64,000 nt of DNA from Montifringilla adamsi (Eukaryota; Chordata; Aves; Passeriformes; Passeridae). Below the pieces are notes generated by a model. It worked only from the letters and a program-made list of their open reading frames with translations, searched no databases and had not been told where the DNA came from. Location of the stretch: NCBI GenBank assembly GCA_017590115.1, contig JAGGNK010011225.1, positions 63,387 to 127,386 of the forward strand, read 5' to 3'. Position numbers and translations under genes: made by a program. Shown here one piece after another: positions 23,737 through 38,004 of the stretch; within the stretch, counting starts at the first letter, position 1; each line of letters opens with the position of its first letter.

Positions 23737-26700
23737 ATTGGCATGGTTTTTAAAGTTAACATAGCCAAAAGCAATATGACTATGTCATTACATTGGTCTG
23801 CATTTTTTAACTGAATTGCTTTGTTTTGTTAAGAAAAATCTGTGTGGGCTGATCTTGAAAATGAGCCACTGACTGCTCAGAGTATACATTGAATTTTATT
23901 TTGGAAAGAAAAATGAGATTTACTTAATGGAGAGGATATTTTTATGATAAATGTCATTGTTTGGCCAACCATCCTGTAAAGCAAATTAAACCTAGACTCA
24001 TGCAAAAGTTGTGTGAAATTATATTTGGCTGTTAAGGCCGTTTTAGATTTGCCATCCCAAGTTGCTGTTGTCAGTGTTATCTCCATTATTTCTGCAGCAG
24101 TACACAAGAGTTTTCATACAGAAAACAGGGGAAAGGTTAAAAAATTGTACTATTACATTGCTACTTTAAAAATACATAGGATGAGACAATGCGGGTTTAA
24201 TATTAGATAAAACATCCAAATATCTAACTATCTTTTATTGACCCCTTTGTCTGGATAGCCTGCAAATCTTATGAGATTGAAGTGGATTTATGAAAGTAAT
24301 TTGAGAAATATATTGAAGTATGCCAAGATGACTTAAAAAAAAATTTCTTTTTAAAGGGAAAAGTCCATCTTAATGGTTATATGTGAAGACTTATTTCTTT
24401 CTTATGGTCGATGAAGAGGACAAGGTGGGTGACGGTGCCAACTTTTTTTTTTTTTTAATCTTAGCAAGCTAGCAATTTTTAGGGTATGTGTGTGTGGTGG
24501 TGCCTAAGAATGTGATATCTTTTACTTCAGAAACAATTTCCTAAACACAAAACATTCTTTTAAAAACATTTCCAGCAAAGAGGCTCTAAATCAGAGTTGG
24601 GTAAACTTTCATGGAGTGAGAAGCAGGAGCATTGAAATGCAGCGCGAAAGTCCTGTAAGTTTTAAAAATTTCTTAATTTTTTTCAGATTTCGTGTGCACA
24701 CAGCACATCACTGAACACACAAAACACATTTTCACTTTGTATTTTCTACTTTTATGATCCTTGCTGTGATATCCTCTTAACAAAACTGAAGTGCAGTGGC
24801 TTGGGAGGTAACTAAACTTGTAGGCAGGTCTCAGTGTTACTGTGATTCTACCCTTCTTAGTTCAACAAGTCATTTTACATGTTGGTCACATAAAACTGCA
24901 GTACAAATAATTGCACAACTTAAAATGCATGTATCAAGTTGTCAGCAAGCTGAAGGAGCAGTCAGATTTCCAGCCTATACGTTGCCAGTTCTTCCCTGCT
25001 GAGTATGGGGAGGGGGAGCAGCAGACCCAAGAGTGGCTGCAGCCCTGAGGTGTCTGGCTCCAAACCCCTCAGCTCAGCCAGTCCCGTGGTGGGTAACTGG
25101 GGCTGCTTAGGGGCAGTGGGCTGTGTTTATTCCGTGTCTCCATGGCACGTGCCCAGCGCCTGTACTGTGTTGATGGACAGCACAGGACTTCCGCAAAAAA
25201 TCCCTGCACCAATGTGCATTTCAAATGTTCTGTCGTATTAAGCACTTTTCAAACACAGCCACAGAACACACTGAGTTATCTTAGAGCCTCTCTTGCCACA
25301 GAAGCTCGTGTCACCAGAGCTCCCTGCTGAAAGTGATCTTCCTTCAAACTCTGCTCAGCTGTAGTCACCCAGCAGTGCTCCTCCACGTACCGGCATAGTG
25401 CTTCTGTATACCAGCTTTGAGTAGGAGTATCAGCTGGCTCCATCAGTTACAGACATACTTAATTCCTTTCCATCTAGTCTGTCTTCTTGTACTTGAGTCT
25501 TCAGATAGAATTTTAAGAACCTCTGTATGTATTTTTATTTAACTCTTTCTGAAAAAAACCCCAAAGCATTGTCTTTTCCTCATTGTGTAACACACCTGTG
25601 TTACAAGACGTGTGAATGGTTTCCAGTAGAAATCACACTTTAGTTTCTCAGCATTTATTGCTGTTGAGATGAGACCTAGGAGAGCGGAAAAAAAGACCAT
25701 TGCTCTCTTATTTAACCTTGATAGCAAATAGTTGCATGGTAGTGAAAAAAATCAGTAGCTATATTTTGAAAAGAATTGGTAAGCTCTCTTGTTGTCCTTT
25801 GTCTGTCCTGTGCTCATTGTATTTAGCATAAATTTCCTATGCATGTTCTAAAGGCAGTGTTCTGTCCTCCATCTCTTTTCATTTGCTTGTCTGAAGACAT
25901 TTATTGAGAAATACCAGTGTCTTTTAACTGAGTTGAAGTAAATTACACACTATGATACAAACTTTAGATAAATACACTGTGCCAGGTCCGATTAGGTCAT
26001 CTTGAGTCTCCTCAGATACTGAAAGTCACAAAAGCTATCTATGTGTCCATATGACTGTGACTGTTGCCTCAAACTGTCACTTTATCAGTATTAAGTTGTA
26101 TTTCAGTAGTGTTATTTTTATGGTTGTTCCATTCAAAGGGGCTTGGCAGTCGCTTTTCATTTTATCACAGCAATGGTTCTTATCTGAGATATGTACTGTA
26201 AGCAAAAGAGAGAATCTACGTTACAAGTTAGAAACAAAATTAGGATGACCCTTTTTAATTCTTTCTTGTATTTGTTCAAGTAATGTAGCACATTCAGAGA
26301 GATGAGCAAAACACTGGCAGATTTATTCTGCTATATTTCCCCTTCAAGGTAAGTAAGGAGATGCAAATGTGCTTCAGAAGATTAACTAAGAAATAGTACC
26401 TCAAAGCTTTCCTTCACTACACTAACTGTTCCTTCATGCTTTCAAATGAAGAAATGTAGGAAAACAAATGCTACAGAATAAATTTTGGTAGCTTTAGGAG
26501 CCTTGTATCTGATTAGAACTAAATTGTAAACAGTAGAGATTTAGGGTAAGAGAGGAATGTGCAAAGTTTAAAACTTGCACAGTGTCAGAGTGCTGTTTGC
26601 TCTCTGTTCTATTACAGCATTTCTTACAGTCATTTTAAAGTAAATAGTTCTCAGGTTTGCATCTTACTCTAACCACTGATGATTCAGAATTGTTCAGCTA

Positions 26701-27742
26701 AGCATAGTTGTGATATGTGAAGGTGATGAGCATGGTGTTTGGTACTTTGAACAACAAAATAGTATTTACATAAGTAAGTAGTTATATACTAAGTTTCTAA
26801 TGCAGAAAACAAAACTGACACATAACTAATAGGTTATCTAAAGACTGGAAATTATGACATTGAGATGAAAACTAATTCACTACATTGTTCACTTATTTTC
26901 TTTATGAATCTTGAAGGATGTTTTTGTAGCATTTTGCTTGCATTTCATGCAGTGTAAGCTAACCCTTACCTTGCCAGGCCATTCAGCTTGGTGATGCTGC
27001 TCCATATCAGAATTGAATTCTGAGATGAAAGCAAACTGCTACTTCTGACAACAAATCAAGTAATTGTCATAGCACTGGTTCAGGGCATAGACAGTAACCT
27101 GCCGCTGAAACAATCATGACTGGTTTCCTTGGCCCTGGAGTAAATAGAAAGACACAGAATTTCCTTCAGTTTTAAATGCATCTTATTTTCTTTCTTTTTT
27201 GATGGGTGTCATTAGGAGGTCTGATAACTCTGACTTTTTCATTGTTGTATTCTTTAGAAAAGCCTTTTGGCCTTACTTCTTGTTAAGTCCTGTCTCATCT
27301 CATTTTCACCACCTTTCTCTGAGTCTTCTTTTTATTTCCTCACCTTTCTCTGAGTCTTTTTCTTTTCTTTTTTTTTTTTCCAAAGGTTGGATTGTGGTTT
27401 TTAGGATAGTGATGAGGACGTATATATTGCCTTAGAGATGTGCATTATTTCTGTGTTATTTGTTAGGCATTCCAATAGTGCATTAAGTAAATGTTTTCAG
27501 GAAGTGATCCTCAGAGGCATTTTAGTCTTCTGGATATTTATCTTATTATACAGGACTATAGAAATAATTCTTTGTTCCATTTTGCATTAAGTCAAATTTA
27601 TAGATTTTTGCTTTCTTTCCATGCATGCTGTTTGGTCACCTAGGTTGGTTATTTTGCTGTCTTAAATAACTTGGGACTTCTTCCTCAGTAGTTAATGACA
27701 CTGATTCTGTCATGCATTTCAAACATTCCCAGTTCTGCTTTT
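23737..27742. other. Intergenic DNA downstream of GALNT1
   Basis: No convincing gene on either strand. Open frames are under 90 codons and unrecognised. A pyrimidine-rich section at 27300-27380 holds a 17-base direct repeat (ACCTTTCTCTGAGTCTT at 27311 and 27342). Confidence 0.75.
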
Positions 27743-27945
27743 CTCTTGGGTTGGAACAGACCTCTTGGGTTGGAACAGGCAGGTCATCTGGTCTAAACCT
27801 TTGCAAAAACAGGGGTGATTTCAAAATTAGATCAAATTGCTCAGGACCTCACCCAGTCAGCTCCTCCATGTCTTGAAGGATACAACCTTCTGGCCATCCT
27901 GTCTGTGTCTGACACCTCGTGGTGAAGAGTCCCCCACCTCCCCAC
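27743..27945 (-). mobile_element. CR1 LINE 3' end, antisense
   Basis: The plus strand reads CTTGGGTTGGAACAGACCT, AGGTCATCTGGTCTAAACC, AATTGCTCAGGACCTCACC, GTGGTGAAGAGTCCCCC. This resembles the reverse complement of the avian CR1 3' UTR. The first 19 bases are tandemly duplicated (27743 and 27762). Diverged; edges approximate. Confidence 0.7.
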
Positions 27946-30900
27946 CAGTACCTAGGCAAAATTTTCTTTTTTGCAACTTTTCTGCATTTTGAAGTTCATC
28001 ATAAATCTTTACACTGCAGATACTGTCTGCTCTGTCATTTTCCTGTTTGTGGGACTATAACCAATTGGCTGTGTATAGTTCATATCCTGAGAGTGAACTT
28101 GCAATAGAACAGAGGTCAAACCAGTGTTTCAAGAGACATCACCACTGCTTCCTCTAAATTCTGGAAATATGTCTTTCCTACAAACTTGACTTTGGCAAAG
28201 AGAGGCACCTATCCTGTGAAGTGGTCCAAGAAAAACTATTAGGTCCATGTCCAGTCCACAGGAAGTGGGAAAGAAGCCCAACCTTTATTGCTGTGGCGAC
28301 TTCAGCATTGGAAATATTCAGACCAAAGAACTTGAGAGTAAGTTTTGTAGTTGCCTTGGCTGCCCAATGAGGAGATCTGGATTGTTTCAGAACAAAAACC
28401 TGGTTTCAAGTTTAGTGAAAGCAGGAAGAATTTTCTAGCTGCTGTTTTCTCTCCTGGTTTTGATGTTCATGAATTGATTAATTGGGGTATCTGAGTCTCT
28501 AGTGGATCTTTTTGGTCAGAAAATGTTTTCAGATAGCTAACCAGATTAACAAAATAACATTTTTAGTCTAGGCCAGTTAGATAGACAGGGCTCAAATGAC
28601 GAGTTCTGGTGGTAAGTATTCCAGGGTCTTGGCGTATAACAGCTGTCACTACAGATGATCGCCGTAATATAGTAAGTGATGGCTTGTTGAATAGCAATGA
28701 CCCTTTGCTTGCGCTTTCTCCTGTATTATTCTGAGTCAGGGAAGTGCTGGGAGTGGGAGTGTCATTTCCATTATCCAGAATAAAGAACCTCTCCCTGTGT
28801 GAAATGATGAAAGAAATGTATGCTTGCGGCAGTGAGATCAAGTTGCACATATAGTTCCATTTAAATGTGGCTATACTTACATGGTGAATGAACTGGAAAC
28901 AAATCCCAAACCCCAAAATCCTCTCTCACATTCCCAGATGCTGAAAACCACAGGAACTGACTGTATTACCCATACTTAGGGCATGCTTGAATGTAGTAGC
29001 TCTCAGAATTACCCTTTGTAGTCAAAGCCAATCATTATTCTGATCTGGCCTGTTTTTTTGTGATCTTGAATGTGAATTGCTGAATGAAAACAGAGAATTA
29101 TTCAATTACAGATTGTGCATATGTGCGTATTTATGTGAAGTAGTTCAGACAAAGCACACTAAACTACTTCAATTAGAACTTCAATTAGAATTGAACCCAG
29201 CAGCAGGAGCATGTACAACCAACCTCAATCAAGAGGCTGTTGTATAAGTTTGTTAAATGTTGTAGGCATGCTTAGCCCTGCCTGCCTTGTTTGGTACAGA
29301 AATTGGTCAGGGCCACCTCAGCCCTGCTCAGTCAGGTCCCTGGTGTGAGGAAACACTTCATTGTTCTCATTCCTTTGCACAGCTCTGGGCTGCCACGAGG
29401 CATCATGTGCCATTTCCACTTTTCTGCCTTACACTTGTGCCTTGAAAAAAAATGCATTTCAACCCTGTGCAACAGTGCTGGAATGTAACTTGGAGGAAAT
29501 TGTATCTTCTGAGTCATGGCTTTTGTAGAAACCAGATCCATATGGTCTGGGTTTTTTCTGGCCATGGACTTGCCAGGGCTGGGTCTCCTGGGTAGAGTGG
29601 TAGAATGGGTAGAGCTCAATCTCCTAAGAAATGATTTGTTCCTGGAAACTTTGGTCCAATTGGATCAATGCTCTTCCAGCCTTATGCAGGCTTAAGAAGT
29701 CATTTAAGTATAATCCATCTAAGTCACTTAAGTATAATTCTGTTGGTTCCTGAAGTCAGATTTATGACAAATAAATCTAGAGGGATCTTAAATGATCACT
29801 GACATGGTTAAATTTTTTCTTCACATTCCCAAAATTCCCACCCCCACTCCTCAGCACTTGGTCAGCATAGAAGAGGTTTTTTGCCTTTGCCAGGCCAGTA
29901 ACTGGAGATGACTCTTCAATAATGCTCAGACATTGGCATTTTAGAGCTCCTGGTTCACTGCAGTTCAGCACACCTGGTCTGCTCTGCAGTTGGTTGTGGA
30001 AACCACCTGCCTGAGAGCACCTCTGCCTCTGCCAGCGTGGTGCTACCACTGTGCCATGTGGACATCATGGACAGGTCAGATTATTCTGCACAGCAAACAG
30101 GCAGTGCCTTTGGCACAGTGCAGCTGACAGCACAACATAACCAGCTGGTGTTATATCCACAACACAGAGAGCCTTTGTGTTTTGGTGCAGAAGCAGTTGA
30201 CCATTACTGTCTTGGTGCTCTGAGCCTCAGATCTACTTCTGACTCATTTACTGCATACTCTGAATATTCTGGTTCAAGCCTCAGTATCTTGTGTGGGAAA
30301 TATCAGAGGAATATGTAATAGACTTTTTTCCAGACGTGGGGTTATTTGAGCCTGCCCGTTAATTGCATGTTTGACTTGGACATCAACAAGACACAATAAT
30401 TGTTCTCATCCTGTCAGTGATGCATGGGAAATTTAAAAAGACATCCATTAGATGTGATTCTGGCTGTAGGACTGGAAAGACTGATGTACAAGGTTCCTTC
30501 ATTTTTCAAAGAGATGACAGAATTAGAGCCATAGTAATGATGGCAATGTGGTTTGATGGGGAGTCTGATGATTGTGGGAATGCCTTTATCATTTTCCCAA
30601 AGCTGTTCAGTGCTGCTGTCCCTTCTCCCAGACCTCTTTTTGGAGAACTGTGGAGCACTATGCCAAAGAGTTCTCCACTGCTTTATCCCAGGCATGGATG
30701 TGAGACAACTCTCGGGATCAAACATCTCATCTGCCCTGAAAAATACTCTCTCAACAGCAGAAACAATTGTACCACCTATAGATATTTATGATTTTTTAGT
30801 GGGTTGCTCTAACAGTCCTTAATATTGCTGGTTAGAGCAGTAGGACCTGGAGAAGGCTGTGGTTTATCCTGTTTTGCAGACATCATTAATGTAAGGAGCT

Positions 30901-33900
30901 TTGGGTTTGTTTTGTGGGTTTTGGGTTTTTTTTATATTGATGTGTTAACATTCCATGGTATTACATCTCCATAAGGAAGTTACCTGAATCTTAAGCATCC
31001 TCTGATGGAACTTGTCTGAAGATGTCAAAAGGACAAATTCTACCATAAGCACAGAGAAGGTAATAGCACTTTGAGATAACAACACCCCTGCCCTGCACCA
31101 ACCTTCACCTGAGCCTTTTTGAGATGTGCAGTGTGGTAGTTCATCGTAGATTTCTTCCTGTAGTCATCTGAGGCCCATCCATTCTAATTATTACATGAAG
31201 GTACCTGTTTTTTTTCATTAAACCCTGCACCACAAAAGTCTTGCTTCAAAGTATTACCATAGAAACTTTTGCTTTAGTTAACAGTGTGAAGCTCTTTAGT
31301 TTCATTAGCCCACCTAATGCTGTCTGTAGTATTAGCTGTCAAAGCTAGGGACCAGCCACTGCAGTGTCCTCCACCTTTGTGGAGTTCTTCACTGCAGTTA
31401 TATTATCACTGGGTTTTTACTGTGTTCTTCCTGCCCTTTCTCAAGCAGGTGATTTGAGGACGTAGGGCTGACATGTCAGTGAGGTGTTTGTGAGAAGCAA
31501 CCCCTGACAAGCCACTGTTGATGTGTTGGGCACTTCATATTAGCACTGTAGGTGGTTCCATGCCTATTTCTTTTGAAAATAGAGCAGTTTAAAACCCACA
31601 AGTGGAATTAATCCAAATGTTTTTGCTCATTTTCCTCTCTCCTTTCCCATTGCATGAGAATCCTTACAATCTGCGGCTAAGAAAGAACTTAGATGGTGCT
31701 AGGCACAATTGTATCCTGAATATGAGGAGAGGAAGAGTTACTTTTCTCACCATGGATACTAGAAATAAAGACTTGTGGTATTTGTGCAACCGAGATGCAA
31801 ACTGCAGCTTGAAGAAACCCAGTTAGAGATAATCTCACTGTATGCAAACTTTTGTATGTTTTCTTTTTTTAAACTGATGAAGTGAGCTTTGACTTCTGAC
31901 TGTCTTGATTATTCAGAGCATGAAGCTTATTGAAAGCTAAGCCATTGCAAAAGGCTAATGAAGTGATTGTTCCTGCATCCTGTGAATGTAGCTTGATCAC
32001 TGTAAAGTTCAGCTCAATTTTTTTAGGACGTGCCTGGACTAGGAATGTTAACTAGCTAAGATAGATTTAATACAGCTGCATATGATCAAGGAGAGTATAA
32101 GCAGAAGCTCATATTCTACCTGATGGTGTTCAGGTTAAAAGGTAATGGGGTAAATGTGATTTGTTGCTTGCTGGCACATAAAAATGGAAGAAAAAAAAAC
32201 ACAGAAAAGTGGAAGTCCTGCTAGTTGAAATACTATGTTTCAAGTTTTGACAGTTATGGGGAAAGTAAAAAAAAAACATCAATGAACAATTGCTTCTCTG
32301 ATTTTCTGAAAGATTAATGTCCAATGCTTCCCTACTTATTGAAAGGAGGAATTTTCTCTTATAAAGTCCATGTTGCTGTATCTTAACCAGTTTTTGCTGT
32401 CTCTGCAACCACTGCAAATGAGAAATGTTTTGGGTCAGCACAGGGGCAAGCTGTGCTTTCCCAGGAGTCATTCTGTTGGTTTAAGTAACTTACAATAGAT
32501 ACATATAGCTGAGTTCTAGGAAAAAAACAAATTATTTTTCTTAAAGTTAGGAGTGGCAAAAAGTGTACCTGATACCTAGTGGATAAAAAAAGATGTCTTC
32601 ACAAGCTTGAGCCAAATTTAAACCATTATTTTACAATCCTTTCTCTGAAACAAGTGACTGGGCTCTAGCTCATGTGCTTCTCACAGACAGGCTACTAATG
32701 TCTGTCACCACTGTGAGGAACTACCAGCTCACTGGCATGTTCTATAGCAGATGCACAGGGAACTTTTGCTTTGGGCTGCAGAGACCTGGACTCCTCAGTT
32801 TTGTGGTAGTCACAAAGGTTACTAAGAGACAAGATAAGAGGTCCATTAAAATGTGATGACAACTGGAAACGAACATGAAACATTGTGAACTGAAGAGGCT
32901 CCCTCTGAAGATTTTCTCATCCTGACTCCTTGTCACTTGCATGGCATCACTTGTGTCTGCTTCACAGGAAAGATCTCTGAATATCCTGAAAGAGGTAGGC
33001 ATGCTGGGGCTGGGGCAGTGTATTTCTAAGGGTCAAAGCAGCACCAGCTCCAGGACTGGAATTTTGGTGACAGGGCACAACAGTGAAGCACAACAGTGCA
33101 GTTGCTCCGTGCCCTGTTCAATTTTCATTCACAAAAGGGATAGCCCACAAATGCCATCCTTCTCATCCCAGTGAAAAGATTGTGCTCGTCTTCCTGTCCC
33201 TTTTCCTGTGCATGTGTAGAATTGGGTTATTTTTAAGGAAAAGGAAGCCTTGCTTAACATTTAAAGGACGTTTTTAGATTCCCTTTTCATGAAAGGGGAG
33301 GGTGCAGGTATGGGAAGCAGAAAGTCTTAGATAATGTGTTTAGACTTAAATGTCTCTGGTGGATTGCATGGAAAGTCCCGCTAGTCAGGATTCTGCAACT
33401 GTCAGCATGAGTATCTAGTTCACAAGAAAAAAATAATACATAAAGCAATTTTTTAGAGAAAAAACCCCAAAACCACACTAACACTTCTGGTGTTGAGGTA
33501 GCTGAGATTTTGAAATCTTTATCCTTAAGGAAGAATACATAACACACAATTTTGCAAAAGAATTGGCAAAATATTTTGATGATGACAGCTAAATAAGCTC
33601 ACTTTTGCCTTTTGGGGAGGGGTCTATTCTCCTTCTGTTAACACTGCACCATGTATTTTCACTTTGCTTTTCCCCTTCTCCCTTGTCCTGAAGGCCAAAA
33701 ATGTAACTGTGGTTACATCCAAGGTGTAATGCTGGAGCAGAGCAGGAGATAGTGGGTGTGGTGTCTTGCTGCTCTTGGGTCGCTCTGTGCTTTCCTGAGT
33801 TGTAATTATTCTTGCAATTGTGCCTCCTGCCATTTCCAGTTACAGTCACTTTGTGTTGCTTTTCCCTCACCAAATCAGAGAAACCACCCACACTTCTCTT

Positions 33901-35301
33901 TCTGAACTCAAGCCAGGTACAAAAGACTGCATCAAATTTCAGAAGCTTCCCCTACACTGTGTGTATCTCATTGACTTTATTTCCTCTCTGCTTTTTCTTC
34001 CTGTTGCAAAAGTGTTTTATATCTAGAGTCTGAGCCCTGATGATCGGTACCCATGGCCTCATTTGACTTCCTTTCTGACTGAATCACTGTAGCAGGCACA
34101 GCTAAAGCGTGGGCTGCTGTGGCTGCCATTGGCCACTCAGCCCCTGCTCTCCTTGCCACCTTCTGAAGTGACACACATTGCCTCAGATCACTTGACTGCT
34201 CTTGGCATGAATGGGTTTTGTTGCACCTACCTGTAAGACACAACCCTTTGCAAAGTGGCAGCTTAAAGCCATGGCAAAGGCAAAATTGTTTGGTACCAGG
34301 ATTGGTTTTTGACAATGTTTTAAAGGTGTAAAAACAAAAAACCCAAACAGCTGCTTCTTTGGTTTTGTGCTATGAAGGGTACCAGAGATCTGGACAGAAG
34401 CTATCAACCATCAGCAAGGTTTTTGTCAAGCTAGAAGTACCTATGAAAATGTGACTTAAAATCAGGGAACACTGGCCAGGCAAAACTATATCTCTTTCTA
34501 TAGCAACTTCCTCACTCTTGAGCTGAATTTTGAGTTTCTCCCAAGATGTTCAGTCTTTTTTTTTTTTTTCCTCAGTGTAATGAAAACCTTTCAGAAGACT
34601 TCTGGGCACTGCAAGCAAAACCTTTTGTGTAACAGAAAGGGATTAGGTCTTAGGGAAAACCATTAAACAATTGTTTTAAACAGATTTGAAGTGTTTGTAT
34701 TGGACCACTTTTTGGCACCCTCTTTATATCTTCTTAAAGCCAGGAACATCAGTTACTATGAGTACAACTGTGCAAGGCCACAGGCAGCTACTAAATCATA
34801 TGAAAGAAATGAAAACCTTTTTTCTGGGCCTAATAGTGCTGTAAATTCTGTGATCTTTTAGGAACTTGTAGGGTTAGCAATAATAATCAGCAGTCTTGTC
34901 AAACTTTGTCATAGCTGGCTTAAAGTGCAGGGGGAAGCATGGAATTACACCTGTCCAAAGCAGTCTGCTTTGGGGCCTTTCCAAAAGCTGAGGAACACAA
35001 AGAATGAGAAAGAAAATCTTGCATGCTTATATCAAACGGCTTTCTAGCTCTCACTGGATTATTTGCAGCTGCCCATGTAAACCCAGCTTGTCACTGGCAC
35101 CACATTTTGATTCAGTGCAAAATGGCTAAAATTTTCAGTGCAGTTATGAATGATTTTTATTTAGTTTGTAGATTTTGCTTTGATAGACGCCAAGTGCCTG
35201 AATTTAAAGAGCAGAGGTGGCTTCAGTTTTTAATTTGCACTGCTGATAAATGATCTCTCCTGTGCTTGACTGGGTAAGTAAATGGAAAGTATCTATGATC
35301 A
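27946..35301. other. Intergenic DNA, no gene recognised
   Basis: Contains a minus-strand 117-codon open frame (28563-28916) and overlapping open frames of about 100-124 codons on both strands at 30414-30791. None resembles a protein I know. A two-copy 24-bp tandem repeat is at 29697-29744. No RNA gene seen. Confidence 0.7.
29697..29744. repeat. Two-copy 24-bp tandem repeat
   Basis: Unit 1 starts AAGTCATTTAAGTATAAT and unit 2 AAGTCACTTAAGTATAAT, directly adjacent and with few differences. Confidence 0.85.
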
Positions 35302-35363
35302 TTTTTTCTCCTCCTCTCCTCTCCTCTCCTCTCCTCTCCCCTTCTCTTCTCTTCTCTTCTCTT
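35302..35363. repeat. Pure pyrimidine microsatellite (CTCCT)n(CTTCT)n
   Basis: Sixty-two consecutive C/T bases: a T-run, then about five CTCCT-type units, then about five CTTCT-type units. Strand asymmetry is complete, with purine only on the minus strand. Confidence 0.95.
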
Positions 35364-37978
35364 GGTTAGGAATACAAGAATTTCCCTGTGATTTAAAAAA
35401 AAATACTAATCTGCTTCTTTAGTTTTCAGCTTAGCTACATAGTATTGTTTACATAGTACTAGAACAAAGTATTGTGCCTTAACTCTCAGTCTTGTTTATT
35501 TTAAAACCAAATAAGAAATTTACAGATTCTTACGTCATTTTCATCTTTAGGAATTTTTCTTTCTGTACTTATAGTTTACTGGGCTTCAAGAATGGGCCTA
35601 GAATTGACTTGAACTTTGATATCACTCAGCTGAAGTAGGCAAGTAAGTTTTCAGTCATTTCCAATAAAATGAGAATGCTGAAAAGAGAGAGGAAACAATT
35701 TGAATAAAATATCATGGCCTGCTTTTAACTTAGAAACGACAGTGCTGCTCTGAACCCGTAAGTGAAGGTTAAAGAAAAACCTCTGAAAAAGACTTTGGTT
35801 TTCTACTATGACACAACAGGACTTGCTTCCTGGTGCCCAGAAAATCTTCTCTGGGCTATAAATGTCATCCTCTGCAACTGTGCCATGTGCTGAAGACTTA
35901 AGATAGAGAAACTGTTTCAGATGACAAGTTTGACTTTTTTTAAACTTAGATCAGGCATTTGAAGGAAGTTCCTGAGCTGAGTTTGGATCACAGCAGAGTT
36001 CAAACCAGAAAAGTGAGGGGGAAGGCGCTGAGCATTCCTTAACTGTGGACATGTGGATTTAGTGTGTTAGCTATGGTTTAAGTAGGTTATTTAAAATAAT
36101 CATATCTCAGAGACCATTACTCAGTATTTTTTACTCTTGTTCATGTCACAGAATGCTTATCACCTGTTTGAAATTCAGGCTTCGTATGGAAATAATCCAG
36201 AGTGCAAAAGCTGTGTTCTCATTTGGATGTGTTTCTGTTATTTTTTGATACATCTAGTTCTGTCAAAAAAGAAAAAGAGAGATATTACAGTAGTATTTGG
36301 GGTATTTAATTCTCAGAAGCCACCCACAGTATAGCTAACTTCAGTGAAAGCCTGACCACCAGCTACCAAACAAATAAACTTGCATTATTGTTCCTCTGTT
36401 TAAGCAGCATTTCCAGTGGACTTTCCCTTCATTTATCTGCATTGTGCTGATACCAGCAGTTTGCTCCCTGTGAGCCTCCCAAGCTCTGTCAGGCAATGTT
36501 TCCATCACACTGCAGATGGTTTTGCATGAGGGGTTTGGCAAGGGAGTATGTCAGCGCTGCCTCTGAGTAGGCAGGATGTATTAGCCAGCTCTTTTCTCCC
36601 TCCTTGCCCTATCACCTGTCTTTTCTTACAAGGAAGAAAACATTGCACAATAGGAAGGTGAAGGGTAAACAAAATTGTTATCTTGGGGCTTTGAAGGCTG
36701 GGTAGGTAGGTTCCTGAAGGAGGTGGTGCCCACAACACATCCATCTTTTCCCAGCTAAACCCAATTTTGCAGGCTGCTGCAATGCAGCATGTGCTCCCAG
36801 GATTGCACCTGGTTTTACTATTGGCGTTCACATAATTTGCAAGTTGCTTCAGGTGGCCGCCTGGGCTTGCAACTGAAACAGCCTTATCTGTTTATTGTAG
36901 CACTCTCAAGGCACTTTTTAAATCTGCTTTGGTTGTTGCCAGAGGTTTTTGGGGGAGCAGGAGTTCACCTCTCTTGGCATCCTCCTGCCCTGAAACTGAG
37001 GGTGGCTGTTATCTCCCAAGGCACGCTTCTCTGAGTGGCAAGCTGGTGGGATGACTGCTGTCTGAAGTCCCTGGTGTCCCCAGAGGATGTAGGCTTGTGT
37101 TGCAGAAAGTGGAGGTGGGACCTAGAACCAAAAGTTTTGATAGAGCTTTCTATGAAGAATGATCTGTCTCTTATATCCATAAAAAGCCAGCTGCTCTGAT
37201 ACTAGCTTTCAGCATCCCAGCTGCCCTCTTCTTGACATTAAAACACCTTTTTTTTTTACCAGAAATCTGTTATATTGTAGATCTGTTCTAAATTTAGATC
37301 TGTCTCAAACACGCTTTAGCCTAACATCCAGTATCAGTTGCTGCTTCATTATTTAGTACAGTTCCATGCTATGAAACTTTCCTTGGTTTGTGTATGCACT
37401 GGCTTTTTTTTCACCCCCCACCTCTTTGTGCTTCCTTATATTTTAACCAAATGAAGTGTTCATTCTAGAAGGAAAGTGTTTAGAGGGTGAAGCTTTGTAA
37501 GATGTAATTCTGCATTGTCATAACAAGATCTTCAGGTTTTTTATATTTAAACAGTTGAAATTTTTCTTCCATGCTGCAGCATTGAGAAGGCACTCCCATC
37601 CTTTATCCTGAAAAGGTAAGGTACTGTGTTTCCTGAGCACTGGTATAAATATTCTCTTCATTAATATTGATGGTGGTTCAATCATCAGCATCAAGTTTCC
37701 TTTCTCCTATTACAGGACAGACTCTTCACAGTAAACACCAACTCCCTGACAAATTTTCAGAGCTTGGAACTTCTTTTTCTATTCAATACTGTTGTTTCTG
37801 GCAACTGACTTGTAACTGTGGGGTGGTGTCCAGTTGAAAGTTAATAATCTCATTTGCTTTTCAGAGTGCTTTGCAGCAGGCTACGGACAGATTGTCAATT
37901 CCTCTTAGCTAGCAGCACTTCAGGTGATCATTTCTGCCCTCTGTATGTTTGCCAAAAATTAAGCAATCCATTGCACGT

Positions 37979-38004
37979 CTTTTTTTTTTTTTTTTTTTTT
38001 TTTT
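37979..38004. repeat. Poly(T) tract, about 26 T
   Basis: A single-base run between CACGTC and CCCTCT. Confidence 0.9.
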
